Assembly (NCBI RefSeq): GCF_017304635.1
Contig: NZ_JAFKMA010000003.1
Coordinates: 191,001-255,000, forward strand
Reading direction: 5' to 3'
Length of the DNA stretch: 64,000 nucleotides
Source: Sphingomonas sp.
GTDB lineage: Bacteria; Pseudomonadota; Alphaproteobacteria; Sphingomonadales; Sphingomonadaceae
This document shows, piece after piece, positions 52,910 through 61,331 of the stretch (position 1 is its first letter; each line of letters opens with the position of its first letter). The translations under genes and the position numbers were made by a program. The notes under the pieces were generated by a model. That model did no database searches. It saw only the letters and a list, made by a program, of their open reading frames with translations, and was not told the DNA's origin.

Positions 52910-53662
52910 CTAGCGGCGCTCGATCGGTATGCCGATCGGATGATCCGGGAGCATCGCGAGCCGCACCCCGAACAGCTCGCCGAGCGCGTCGGGGGTCAGC
53001 ACGTCGCGCGCCGCCCCGCTCGCGACGATGCGACCATCCGCCATCAGCACGGCGTCGTCGGCGACCCGGGCCGCCTGTGCGAGATCGTGGAGCACGACGA
53101 TCACCCCCTTCCCCGCCGCCGCCTGCCCGCGCAGGCGGTCGAGCAGGTCGAGCTGATGCGCGGGGTCGAGGCTGGCGAGCGGCTCGTCGGCGAGCAGCCA
53201 GTCGGGATCGCCGGCCAGGACGCGCGCCAGCAGCACACGCGCGCGCTCACCACCCGACAGCTCGCCGACAGGGCGCGCGGCGAAGCCGGCGGTGTCGGTC
53301 GCGGCGAGTGCGCTGTCGATCGCGGCGGCGTCGGCGAGCGGGCCGCTCGCGTGCGGCAGGCGGCCGAGCGCGACGACATCGCGCGCCGACATGTTCCAGG
53401 CGACCGCGCCCTGTTGCGGCAAGTAGCCGATCGCGCGGGCGCGGTGGCGGCGATCCATGCCGGCGAGCGACGTGCCGTCGATCGCCGCCGCGCCGGCGTC
53501 GGCGGTCAGCAAGCCGGCCGCAACGCGGAGCAGGCTGGTCTTGCCGGCGCCGTTGGGGCCGAGGATCACGGTCACGCGACCGCGTGCGAACGCGACGCTG
53601 ACGTCATTGAGCACGCGACGCTTGCTCATGTGGAGCGTGATCCGGTCGAGCGTCAGCGCCAC
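52910..53662 (-). CDS. btuD: Vitamin B12 ABC transporter ATPase
   Basis: A 250-residue ABC ATPase of the FecE/BtuD/FhuC type. Walker A is ILGPNGAGKTSL (about 31-42), the Q-loop is in YLPQQGAVAWN, the signature LSGGERARVLLAR and Walker B WLLADEPLASLD, with the H-loop in VVLHDLAQAA. The likely GTG start at 53662 overlaps the btuC stop by about ten bases. B12 as substrate is inferred from the operon and riboswitch, not from the ATPase itself. Confidence 0.9.
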   Translation of the reverse strand: MALTLDRITLHMSKRRVLNDVSVAFARGRVTVILGPNGAGKTSLLRVAAGLLTADAGAAAIDGTSLAGMDRRHRARAIGYLPQQGAVAWNMSARDVVALGRLPHASGPLADAAAIDSALAATDTAGFAARPVGELSGGERARVLLARVLAGDPDWLLADEPLASLDPAHQLDLLDRLRGQAAAGKGVIVVLHDLAQAARVADDAVLMADGRIVASGAARDVLTPDALGELFGVRLAMLPDHPIGIPIERR

Positions 53663-54636
53663 GACCGCGTCCCCTCGCGCAGCAGCAGGACGAGGAAGAA
53701 CGGCGCGCCGATCATCGCCATCACCACGCCCAGCCGCACCTCGCCGGCCCCGGGCGCCAGCCGGCACAGGCTGTCCGCCACCAGCACCAGCGCCGCCCCG
53801 CCGATCGCGCTCGGCACCAGCAGCGCCGACGGCCGCGCGCCGAACAGCGGGCGCAGCAGATGCGGCACGACCAGCCCGACGAACCCGACCACCCCGGTCA
53901 CCGCGACCCCCGCCCCGACCGCGAGCCCGGTCCCGATCACCACCGTCCAGCGCAACCGCGCGAGATCGATCCCCAACGACCGCGCCGCATCCTCGCCCAG
54001 CGCCAGCGCGTCGAGCGCGCGACCGGTCGTCAGCAGCACCGCCGCGCCGACGACGATGAACGGTGCCGCCAGCAGCACGTCGCCGGTCCCGCGATCGGTC
54101 AGCGCCCCCATCAGCCAGTCGATCGCCTCCGCCACCGCATAGGGATTGGGCGCGATCGAGATCAGGAAAGCGGTCAGCGCCGCCGCCAGGCTGGCGAGCA
54201 CCGTCCCCGCCAGCACGAACACGACGGTCGCGTCGCCGCGCGCGGTGAGCGCGCTGAGCAACGCCATCGCACCGATCGCGCCCGCCATCGCCCAGCCGAA
54301 CTGGCCCAGCCCGACCCAGGCGCCGGCGCCGCCCAGCCCCAGCACGATCGACGCCACCGCCCCCATCGCCGCGCACGACGACACGCCGATCACGGTCGGA
54401 TCGGCCAGCGGGTTGCGCAGATACCCCTGCAACACCGCCCCCGACAGCCCGAGCGCCGCGCCGAGCAGCGCGCCGAGCATTGCGCGCGGCAGGCGCAGTT
54501 CGGTGACGATCGCCCAGCGCGGATCGTGCCCGGTCCAGGCGTCCCATGGCAGCCACTGCTTGCCCGCCACCAGCGACAGCGCGAACGCCGCCGCCGCGAC
54601 GGCGAACAGGACGGTGAGGCGCGCCGGCCTGTTCAC
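53653..54636 (-). CDS. btuC: Vitamin B12 ABC transporter permease
   Basis: A 327-residue permease of the FecCD/BtuC family with about nine or ten helices. GALLGAALGLSGAVLQGYLRNPLADP and GVSSCAAMGA (N-terminal half), and GAGVAVTGVVGFVGLVVPHLLRP (C-terminal half) are family signatures. The GTG at 54636 overlaps the btuF TGA (GTGA), so it starts the mature permease directly with RPARLTVLFAV; the upstream in-frame ORF is repeat-derived and not counted. A REP-type palindrome ends six bases upstream. Confidence 0.9.
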   Translation of the reverse strand: MNRPARLTVLFAVAAAAFALSLVAGKQWLPWDAWTGHDPRWAIVTELRLPRAMLGALLGAALGLSGAVLQGYLRNPLADPTVIGVSSCAAMGAVASIVLGLGGAGAWVGLGQFGWAMAGAIGAMALLSALTARGDATVVFVLAGTVLASLAAALTAFLISIAPNPYAVAEAIDWLMGALTDRGTGDVLLAAPFIVVGAAVLLTTGRALDALALGEDAARSLGIDLARLRWTVVIGTGLAVGAGVAVTGVVGFVGLVVPHLLRPLFGARPSALLVPSAIGGAALVLVADSLCRLAPGAGEVRLGVVMAMIGAPFFLVLLLREGTRSWR

Positions 54637-55553
54637 TGTGCCGTGCTCCTGCGAAAGCAGGAGCCTAGGGTAACAGGCGATGCCGTCCGTGGCCCTGGAT
54701 TCCTGCTTTCGCAGGAGCACTGCCTTGGTTTTGGCATCAGGTTCCATCGCACCACCGCCTGCCGGATCGCCGCCAGCCGCGCCAGCGCCGGGACGATCGT
54801 CGGCCCGCCGCAATTGACCAGCGCGCGGGGGAAGCGCGCCTCGGCGACGCGATACCCCGCCTTCGCCAGCACCTGCCGCCGCAGCACCGCGACCCGCGCG
54901 GACGGATCGGGTTCGAGCAGCACCGCCGGGGGCCGCAGGACGATCCGCTCGATCGGCACCGCCGCCGTCATCGTCAGCCCCTGCGCCGCCGCGCCGTCAC
55001 CCAGCCCGGCACGCGCCATCATCTCGCTCAGCAAGGTCGGACCGCCATTGGCGAGGGTGCCGGCGATGAACAGCAACGCAGTCGGGCGGGCCGCATCCTG
55101 CGGCGCGGCCGCCGCCACCGCCGCGTCGATCCGCGCGATCAGCGCGTCGCCGGCCGCCGGCCGCCGGAGGGCCGCCGCCACCTGCCGCACCTGGTCGCGA
55201 CTCGCCGCGATCGTCGTCGGCGAATCGAGCGTCAGCACCCTGAGCCCGACGCGCCGATACGCCGCCAGCGTCGCCGCCGGCTCGAAGCTCGACGCCAGCA
55301 CCAGGTCGGGCTTGAGCGCGATCACTTCTTCCGCCGTCCCCGCCGTCCCGCGATAGCGCCGCGCGACCGCGAGCGGGACCGAGCCCTCGCCGGCCTCCAG
55401 CGAATAATGGCTGATCGCCGCGACGCGATCGGGCGCCAATGCCAGCAGCAGCTGGTCGGCGCACGGATTGGTCGAAACCACGCCCCCCGTCCGCGCTGGC
55501 GGCGTCGTGCAGCCCGCCAGCGCAAGCGCGATCGCGGCGATCATCCGGCTCAA
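54633..55553 (-). CDS. btuF: Cobalamin-binding lipoprotein (BtuF-type)
   Basis: A 306-residue substrate-binding protein of the helical-backbone metal/B12 type. The signal ends with the lipobox LAGC, so it is membrane-anchored; VVSTNPCADQLLLALAP opens the mature protein and EEVIALKPDLVLAS and LRVLTLD continue the fold. The last 29 or so residues (from about residue 278, QCSCESRNPGPRTA...) are encoded by an inserted REP-like palindrome and do not belong to the family. Two extra cysteines occur there. ATGA-type overlap joins it to btuB. Confidence 0.88.
   Translation of the reverse strand: MSRMIAAIALALAGCTTPPARTGGVVSTNPCADQLLLALAPDRVAAISHYSLEAGEGSVPLAVARRYRGTAGTAEEVIALKPDLVLASSFEPAATLAAYRRVGLRVLTLDSPTTIAASRDQVRQVAAALRRPAAGDALIARIDAAVAAAAPQDAARPTALLFIAGTLANGGPTLLSEMMARAGLGDGAAAQGLTMTAAVPIERIVLRPPAVLLEPDPSARVAVLRRQVLAKAGYRVAEARFPRALVNCGGPTIVPALARLAAIRQAVVRWNLMPKPRQCSCESRNPGPRTASPVTLGSCFRRSTAQ
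54643..54720. repeat. REP-type inverted repeat inside the btuF 3' end
   Basis: GTGCTCCTGCGAAAGCAGGA (54643-54662) and its exact complement TCCTGCTTTCGCAGGAGCAC (54701-54720) flank 38 bases. Each arm is itself a hairpin GCTCCTGC-GAAA-GCAGGAGC or its near copy. It is a different family from the CCCCTCCCGC elements and occupies the last codons of btuF. Confidence 0.8.
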
Positions 55554-57460
55554 TCGAACCGCACCCGCACGCCGCCATAGGCCGCGCGGCCCGGCGTGCC
55601 GTAGCCGCGCACGACCTGGTACCTGGCGTCGAACAGGTTATCGACGCGGCCGTAGAGCGCCAGCCGCTCGCCGATCGGCAGTTCGGCGCGCACGCCCGCC
55701 ACGACATAGCCGTCGAGCCGGCTGGCATTGCCGGCATCGTCGAAACTGTCGCCGACCGCCAGCACCGTCGCGCCGAGCGAGAGCCCCAGCGGGGTGCGCC
55801 AGTCGATCGACGTGCTGACCGATTGCCGCGGCCGTCGTGCCAGCTGCTTGCCGAAATTGGCGCCCGGCGCGCGGTTGATCGCATCGATGAAGCTGTAGCT
55901 GGCGTTGAGCGTCAGCCGGTCGCTCGGCCGCAAGTCGAGCCCAAACTCCAGCCCCTGCGTCCGCGTCCGCGCGATGTTGGCATAGGTGAAGGTCGCGAGG
56001 TCGAAGTCGATCTGGTTGGTGGTATCGCGATGGAACCACGTCGCGCTCGCAGTCACCGCGCGCCCGAGCAGGTGCTGCTCGATCCCCGCATCCCAGCTCC
56101 GCGCGGTTTCGGGGCGCAAATTGGGGTTGCCGTAGAATGCCGCGCCGAGCTGGTAGAGCGTCGGCGCCTTGAACCCCTCGGCATAGCTGCCACGCAGCGT
56201 CGTCCGCGTCGGCAGCGTGTAGGCGGCATTGGCGCCGAACGTGGTGTGGCCGCCATAGGCCGAATCCTGGTCGTGGCGCACCCCGCCGCTCAGCGTCAGG
56301 TCGGCGACCGGGGTCACGATCGCCTCGCCATAGAAGCTGGTGACGCCGCGCGACGTGCGCAGCGTGCCGTCGAAATAGTGCGTGTCCTCATGCTCGGCGC
56401 CGGCGACCAGCCGCACCGCGTCGACCACGCGGACATCGCCCTGATAGGTGTAGCGCTCGCTCCGCCCACGGCCGAAGAAGCTGGGCGCGGCGGCGGCCGG
56501 CGAGGCGAAATTGTCGCGGTGGATGTCGGCGACGGTGACCGCGACACGGTTGTGGAACCGCCCGTCGGCGAAGGTCGCGTTCAGCCCGGCATAGCCGTAC
56601 AGCTCGCGCGTCTTCGCATAATCGGACGTGTCGGCGAGCGCGTAGCTGGGCGGCGGGAAGCCGTCGAGGTCGACGCGGCTGTCGGCATAATAACCGCGCA
56701 GGTCGAGGCTGACATTGTCGGCCAGCGCGACGCCGATCCGCCCGGTCGCGCCGTACTGGCGATAGCCGTCGGGCTCAGTCCCGCTCGCCGCCGCCGAAAT
56801 GCCGTCGGTCTTCAGGTAGCCGGCGTTGAGCGCGCCCGACACGATGCCGCTGGTGCCGGACACGCCGGCATTGGCGAACGCGCTGTTGAAGCTACCATAT
56901 TCGACGTTGCCGCGCGCGCTGAGGCGATCCGTCGGCTGGGCGGTCACGACGTTGACGACGCCGCCGATCGCCTGGCTGCCCCACGGCACCGAATTGGGGC
57001 CGCGCAGCACCTCGACCCGATCGATCGACCCGGCGAGCAGGTTGGCGAAGTCGAACCCGCCGCCCGGCGACGACGGATCGTTGACCCGCACGCCGTCGAT
57101 CAGCGTCAGCGTCTGCTCGCCCTCGGCGCCGCGGATGCGCACCGCGGTGAACGCGCCGAGTCCGCCGTTGCGCGTCACGGTGACGCCGGGCGTGGTCGCG
57201 AGCAGGTCGCTGAGCGCGACCGTCTGGCGCCGTTCGATGGTGGCGCGGTCGATCACCGTCACCGCCTGGCCGACCGTTTCCGGCGCCTGTTCCACGCCCG
57301 AGGCGACGACGACGATGTCGCCGACACGCGGGTCGTCGATGATGATCGGCAGCGTGGGCTGCGTGTCGCGGTCGTCGGACGCCGGCGCGGTCTGGGCCGA
57401 CGCGGTGGCCGAGATCAGCGCAGCGAACGCCGACGCAGTCAGGAGAGTAAGCTTCAACAT
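55550..57460 (-). CDS. btuB: TonB-dependent vitamin B12 receptor
   Basis: A 636-residue outer-membrane receptor. After a signal peptide (TLLTASAFAALISATASA) comes the TonB-box-like IVVVASGVEQAPETVGQ, the plug (VRIRGAEGEQTLTLIDGVRV, then IDRVEVLRGPNSVPWGSQAIGG) and a beta-barrel ending YGGVRVRFD. The plug resembles BtuB and the length (about 600) fits. The ATG at 57460 follows AAAGGGG. Its mRNA leader is a cobalamin riboswitch, and btuF-btuC-btuD follow with overlaps of one to four bases; this makes B12 the assigned substrate. Confidence 0.93.
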   Translation of the reverse strand: MLKLTLLTASAFAALISATASAQTAPASDDRDTQPTLPIIIDDPRVGDIVVVASGVEQAPETVGQAVTVIDRATIERRQTVALSDLLATTPGVTVTRNGGLGAFTAVRIRGAEGEQTLTLIDGVRVNDPSSPGGGFDFANLLAGSIDRVEVLRGPNSVPWGSQAIGGVVNVVTAQPTDRLSARGNVEYGSFNSAFANAGVSGTSGIVSGALNAGYLKTDGISAAASGTEPDGYRQYGATGRIGVALADNVSLDLRGYYADSRVDLDGFPPPSYALADTSDYAKTRELYGYAGLNATFADGRFHNRVAVTVADIHRDNFASPAAAAPSFFGRGRSERYTYQGDVRVVDAVRLVAGAEHEDTHYFDGTLRTSRGVTSFYGEAIVTPVADLTLSGGVRHDQDSAYGGHTTFGANAAYTLPTRTTLRGSYAEGFKAPTLYQLGAAFYGNPNLRPETARSWDAGIEQHLLGRAVTASATWFHRDTTNQIDFDLATFTYANIARTRTQGLEFGLDLRPSDRLTLNASYSFIDAINRAPGANFGKQLARRPRQSVSTSIDWRTPLGLSLGATVLAVGDSFDDAGNASRLDGYVVAGVRAELPIGERLALYGRVDNLFDARYQVVRGYGTPGRAAYGGVRVRFD

Positions 57461-57467
57461 TGGACAT

Positions 57468-57481
57468 GCCCCTTTCGGGGC
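57468..57481 (-). promoter_or_regulatory. SD-sequestering hairpin before btuB
   Basis: On the minus strand GCCCC-GAAA-GGGGC forms a GNRA-capped stem whose right arm is the Shine-Dalgarno GGGG, eight bases before the btuB ATG. It would let the upstream riboswitch act on translation. Confidence 0.6.
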
Positions 57482-57607
57482 CGCGGACCGATGCCAACAC
57501 GACACCGGCCGATGCGGCCCGGTTCATGTCGTTCGCGCGAGGATCACGCGACCGTCGCGCGTCCTCGTCCGCCCGGCACACCCCGTCCGCGCGAAGGATC
57601 GACCGTG

Positions 57608-57783
57608 TCGGGCAGGTCTCCTGGCTCCCGGGTCGCGGCGATCGCCTCACCTTCCCGGCCGCGGCCAGTGGCATATCGAGGCGACCGCTATCCGGTCACA
57701 GTTGCGGGGGCAGCGCCGGTCTCGTCACCGGACTTCCCTTTTGCTTCGCCGTCACCGGCGAACCCGTCACACCGGCGCGTGTA
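57608..57783 (-). promoter_or_regulatory. Cobalamin riboswitch
   Basis: Read on the minus strand this region carries the diagnostic B12 elements: AGGGAAGTCCGGTG near its 5' half, the B12 box GCCCCCGCAACTGT (about 57698-57712), GCCACTGG, and then the conserved 3' element GAGCCAGGAGACCTGCC ending near 57611. It is followed by a 147-base leader to the btuB ATG. Adenosylcobalamin or another corrinoid should lower expression of btuBFCD. Confidence 0.93.
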
Positions 57784-57838
57784 GGCGGTTCGGCGCTGCG
57801 CTGCAACATTGCTTGGTTAGCGACGCCGGCCCGCACCC

Positions 57839-57860
57839 AAACTCGCTCTTCCGCGAGTTT
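57839..57860 (-). terminator. Hairpin after ogt
   Basis: AAACTCGC/GCGAGTTT with a 6-base loop lies just after the minus-strand ogt stop (57871). The stem is perfect (8 bp) but no U-run follows on either strand. Confidence 0.4.
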
Positions 57861-57870
57861 CCGAAAAACC

Positions 57871-58431
57871 TCAAAAGCCGAAGCTGGCCTGCGCGGCCAC
57901 CGGTGGCTCGGTGACGATCCCCTCCAGCGCCAGCATGCGCGCCTTCGCGACCGAACCGCCGGGGGCAGAGAAGCCGCCGACCTTGCCGCCGGCCGCCAGC
58001 ACGCGGTGGCACGGCACGATCAGCGGGACGGGATTGGCGGCCATCGCCTGGCCGACGTCGCGGGCGAATTCGGGGCCGGCGCCGAGTTCTTTCGCGACCG
58101 CGCCATAGGTGGTGCGCTCGCCCCAGGGCAGCGCGCGAACGACGGCATAGACTTGCGCGAAGAAGGGAGACTGCGCGCCGAGGTCGATCGCCACGGCGGC
58201 GAAGTCGACGCGCTCACCGGCGAAATAGCGGCGGACCATCGCGATCGCTTCCCCGACCGGGGCGGGCGGATCGCCGGGCTCGGCACCGGGCAGGCGGCGG
58301 AGCAACGCCCGTTCTGGCGCCGCCGCGCTGTCGTCGGGCAGGCGGAACGCCGTCACCGCGCCGCCGCGCCAGCCGATCGCGGCGACGCCATGCGCGGTAT
58401 CGAACACATGGTAGCGGTGCATGACCGCCAT
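57871..58431 (-). CDS. ogt: Methylated-DNA--protein-cysteine methyltransferase
   Basis: A 186-residue suicide repair protein that takes alkyl groups from O6-alkylguanine. The acceptor Cys141 lies in IVPCHRVLAAGGKVGGFS, and the wing-helix region YGAVAKELG and the arginine-finger QAMAANPVP precede it. There is no Ada regulatory half. The start ATG 58431 or 58422 cannot be decided by SD. It lies on the minus strand, 85 bases past the proline-rich protein gene, and ends upstream of the B12 leader. Confidence 0.92.
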   Translation of the reverse strand: MAVMHRYHVFDTAHGVAAIGWRGGAVTAFRLPDDSAAAPERALLRRLPGAEPGDPPAPVGEAIAMVRRYFAGERVDFAAVAIDLGAQSPFFAQVYAVVRALPWGERTTYGAVAKELGAGPEFARDVGQAMAANPVPLIVPCHRVLAAGGKVGGFSAPGGSVAKARMLALEGIVTEPPVAAQASFGF

Positions 58432-58515
58432 GTCGGTCCGCGCGCGCCGCGATGCAAGCGGCGCGCGGGACCGACCGGGGGTGGGAGGCGAGCCGGAACT
58501 CGCCTCCCCTTCCTT

Positions 58516-59178
58516 TCAGCGACGCGGGGCGACCGGCGTCGGGCTCGCCTGGACGACGGGCGGCGGCGGCACCGTGCCGGCCGCGGCGGCCGGGGGCGCG
58601 ACCGGCGCCGCACCGGGCGCGACGGCACCGGGGGGCGGCGGCGGGGGCGCGTCGGTACCGACCCCGGCACCCGGAGGCGGCGGCGGCGGAGCGCCCGCAC
58701 CCGGCGGGGGTGGCGGCGGTGCTCCGGCGCCCGGGGGCGGCGGCGGACCGTCGGGACCAGGGTGCGGACCACGGCCGTGCGGGGGCGGCGGACCGACCTC
58801 CTCGACATTGCCCGACCCGTCGACCAGGAAGCGCGCCTTCAGCTGGCCGTTGTCGTAGCGGCCCTGCACCATCACCGAACTGCCCGCGGTCATCGCTGCG
58901 CTGTCGCCGCGCCCGGCATCGACCAGCACGCGGCCGGTCTGGTCCTGCACGATGAAGCGGTCGCCATAGACTTCGGCGACGCGCCCGCGCACCGTCACGA
59001 TGCCCGATGCGGCGGGCAGCTTGGCGACGGCGGTGGTCACGGTCGGCGCCATTTCGATGGCGGGCCGCGTCAGCGACATCGCCCCGGCCCCGCCGGCGAC
59101 CCCGATCGCGAGCAACGCCGCGCCGCCCAGGCCCAACCGTTGCTTCGCCGACAGATGCGGCACTCGCATGTTCGTCAC
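58516..59178 (-). CDS. Membrane-anchored DUF5666-like protein with proline-rich tail
   Basis: A 220-residue protein. Near the N-terminus is one hydrophobic segment (LGLGGAALLAIGVAGGAGAM, about 15-34), then an OB-like module (GIVTVRGRVAEVYGDRFIVQ and VMVQGRYDNGQLKARFLV) of DUF5666 type, then about 95 residues of Pro/Gly/Ala repeats in which PPPPPGAGA-like units recur. GTG 59178 follows AAAGGAG at eight bases; ATG 59169 is an option. It is divergent from the PhoP-like regulator (114-base gap). The tail resembles periplasm-spanning Pro-rich segments. Exact function unknown. Confidence 0.75.
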   Translation of the reverse strand: MTNMRVPHLSAKQRLGLGGAALLAIGVAGGAGAMSLTRPAIEMAPTVTTAVAKLPAASGIVTVRGRVAEVYGDRFIVQDQTGRVLVDAGRGDSAAMTAGSSVMVQGRYDNGQLKARFLVDGSGNVEEVGPPPPHGRGPHPGPDGPPPPPGAGAPPPPPPGAGAPPPPPPGAGVGTDAPPPPPPGAVAPGAAPVAPPAAAAGTVPPPPVVQASPTPVAPRR

Positions 59179-59292
59179 GATCGAATCTCCTTTCGTGGTT
59201 GATCGATGAGGCCGAAATAGGCGAGTCGCCCTCCACCCGCGCTGAACCGCGCGGTTCAGTTTGAGTTTAAGCGCACACCATAGGAGCCGGGC

Positions 59293-59955
59293 ATGCGCAT
59301 CTTGCTGGTCGAGGACGACAGGGATCTGGGGCCGAGCGTCGCGCGGGCGTTGCGCGACGAGAAGTTCGCGGTCGACCTGGTCGCCGACGGGATCGACGCC
59401 GCGCATCTGGGCGATACCGAACTCTATGACGCGGCGGTGCTCGACCTCGGTCTGCCGGGCCAGGACGGCGTGTCGGTGCTGAACGCATGGCGCGAGGCGG
59501 GCAAGACGCTGCCCGTGCTGGTGCTGACCGCGCGCGACGGCTGGTCGGACAAGGTGGCGGGGTTCAAGGCCGGCGCCGACGATTATCTGGTCAAGCCGTT
59601 CCGCGTCGAGGAACTGGTCATGCGGCTGCGCGCGCTGGTCCGGCGCGCGGCGGGGCATGCGCAGTCCCGGATCACGTGCGGCCCGCTGTCGTTCGACAGC
59701 CAGACCGGGCAGTTCGAGCTCGACGGCCTGCCGCTCAAGCTGACCGCGTTCGAATGGCGCGTGCTGTCGCAACTGATGCTGCGCCGCGGCGCGGTGGTCG
59801 AGCGGCTCGAACTGCTCGAGCGTGTGTACGAGGGCGATGCCGACACCGATTCGAACAGCCTGGAAGTGATCGTCGGCCGGCTGCGCAAGAAGATCGGCGC
59901 CGACCGGATCGAGACGGTACGCGGGCGGGGTTACAGCCTCGCCTGCCCAGGCTGA
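59293..59955 (+). CDS. OmpR/PhoP-family response regulator
   Basis: A 220-residue two-component regulator. REC domain: Asp8-Asp9, phosphoacceptor Asp51 (VLDLGLPGQDG), Thr79 and Lys101 (LVKPF). The OmpR winged helix follows (LKLTAFEWRVLSQLMLR, LEVIVGRLRKKIG and VRGRGYSL). PhoP/QseB-like. AGGAG precedes the ATG. The histidine kinase gene starts five bases after its stop. Confidence 0.95.
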   Translation: MRILLVEDDRDLGPSVARALRDEKFAVDLVADGIDAAHLGDTELYDAAVLDLGLPGQDGVSVLNAWREAGKTLPVLVLTARDGWSDKVAGFKAGADDYLVKPFRVEELVMRLRALVRRAAGHAQSRITCGPLSFDSQTGQFELDGLPLKLTAFEWRVLSQLMLRRGAVVERLELLERVYEGDADTDSNSLEVIVGRLRKKIGADRIETVRGRGYSLACPG

Positions 59956-59960
59956 CGCGG

Positions 59961-61328
59961 ATGCGGCTGGCGCCGCGTTCGTTGCAGGGGCGGATGCTGC
60001 TGCTGTCGGCGGTCGCGACCCTGGTCGCGCTGGCGCTGGCCGGCTGGGCGATCGCGAGCGTGCTCGAACGCTTCGTGGTCGAGGGGCTCGACCGCCGGCT
60101 CGATGCCGAACTGTCGCTGCTCGCCAGCACCGTGGGACCGGACGGCAGCGTCGATCGCGACCGGCTGCGCCAGCGTGTCGGCGCGTTCGAACAGGGGCGC
60201 GGCTGGCAATGGCGGATCGCCGGGCCGGCGGGGACGCTCGGTTCGGCCGATTTCCCCGCGCTTGATGCCGGACCACCGGGGCCGCCGCATCCCGATCACG
60301 GCCCCGACGCGCGCGCGCCCGACCCACGGTTGCCCGATCCGGCGAGCGACCGCATCCGCGCGCTCGACGGCGAGGAGGCGGACGGGTTGCGAGTCCATGC
60401 GCGGCGGCTGACGCTGCACACCGCGCGCGGCGACGTGACGCTGATCGCCGCCGCGCCGCGCGACGTGGTCAGCCGCCCGATTCGCGCTGCGCTGGCGCCG
60501 TTGCTCGCGGCGCTGGCGGCGCTGGCGGCCGTGCTCGCGGTGGCGACGGTGGTGCAGTTGCGGCTCGGCCTGCGCCCGGTGCGGCGGATGCGCGACCAGG
60601 TCGCGGCGCTACGCACCGGCCAGCAAAGCGCGATCGACGAGGATCAGCCGTCCGAACTGCGCCCGCTCGCCGTTGAACTGAATGCGCTGGCCCATGACAA
60701 TGCCGCCGCGCTGGAGGGGGCGCGGCAATCCGCCGCCAACCTGGCGCACGCGCTGAAGACGCCGGTCGCGACGCTGGCGCTCGACCTGCGCGACCAGCCC
60801 GAACGCGCGGCGCAGGTCGCGCGGATCGACGCGACGATCCGCCACCATCTCGGTCGCGCCCGCGCGGCGGCGGCCAACCGGCGCGCGACCACCCCGGTCG
60901 CGCCGGCGGTCGAGGGCGTGGTGACCGCGGTTCGCCGGCTCCATGCCGAGCGCGCGATCGGTGTCCACGCCGAGGTGGCGCCCGATCTCGCGGTCGCGGT
61001 CGATGCACACGACTTGGACGAGATGATCGGTAACCTGGTCGACAATGCCGCGCGCTACGCGACGTCGGCGGTGCGGATCGCCGCCGCCGCCGATCCGGGC
61101 GATCGTCGAACGGTCGCGATCACGGTGACCGACGACGGCCCCGGCATCCCGGCCGAATTGCAGAGCCGCGCGCTCGACGCCGGGGTGCGGCTCGACGAGC
61201 AAGGCGACGGACATGGTTTCGGGCTGGCGATCGTCGCCGAACTGGCGAGCCTCTACGGCGGCGCGCTGACGCTCGACCGCGCAGCGACCGGCGGCCTGGC
61301 GGCGACGATCGTGCTGCCCGCTGCCTGA
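59961..61328 (+). CDS. PhoQ-type sensor histidine kinase
   Basis: A 455-residue kinase. TM1 is at about 12-34, a periplasmic domain rich in Pro/Asp/His (about 80-150, with PHPDHGPDARAPD) follows, TM2 at about 178-200, then HAMP and DHp. The H-box is NLAHALKTPVATL with His263 (the HALKTP variant used by PhoQ), N-box EMIGNLVDNAARYA, G1/G2 DDGPGIP and GHGFGLAIV. It pairs with the upstream regulator. The Asp/His-rich sensor loop suggests binding of cations or metal ions (inference). It ends three bases from the convergent RND gene. Confidence 0.92.
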   Translation: MRLAPRSLQGRMLLLSAVATLVALALAGWAIASVLERFVVEGLDRRLDAELSLLASTVGPDGSVDRDRLRQRVGAFEQGRGWQWRIAGPAGTLGSADFPALDAGPPGPPHPDHGPDARAPDPRLPDPASDRIRALDGEEADGLRVHARRLTLHTARGDVTLIAAAPRDVVSRPIRAALAPLLAALAALAAVLAVATVVQLRLGLRPVRRMRDQVAALRTGQQSAIDEDQPSELRPLAVELNALAHDNAAALEGARQSAANLAHALKTPVATLALDLRDQPERAAQVARIDATIRHHLGRARAAAANRRATTPVAPAVEGVVTAVRRLHAERAIGVHAEVAPDLAVAVDAHDLDEMIGNLVDNAARYATSAVRIAAAADPGDRRTVAITVTDDGPGIPAELQSRALDAGVRLDEQGDGHGFGLAIVAELASLYGGALTLDRAATGGLAATIVLPAA

Positions 61329-61331
61329 AGC

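Noticed and set aside
54637-54813. In-frame extension of btuC upstream of 54636
   Set aside because: It reads through the REP palindrome and a btuF segment; GTG 54636 overlaps the btuF stop and starts at the first transmembrane region.
55439-57784. A 781-codon plus-strand frame over btuB and the riboswitch
   Set aside because: It runs through a clear riboswitch and opposite a well-conserved receptor, with Arg/Ala-rich shadow composition.
58640-58790. Repetitive GGCGGC-rich tract as a possible CRISPR or satellite repeat
   Set aside because: It encodes the Pro/Gly tail of the exported protein in frame; there are no constant spacers.
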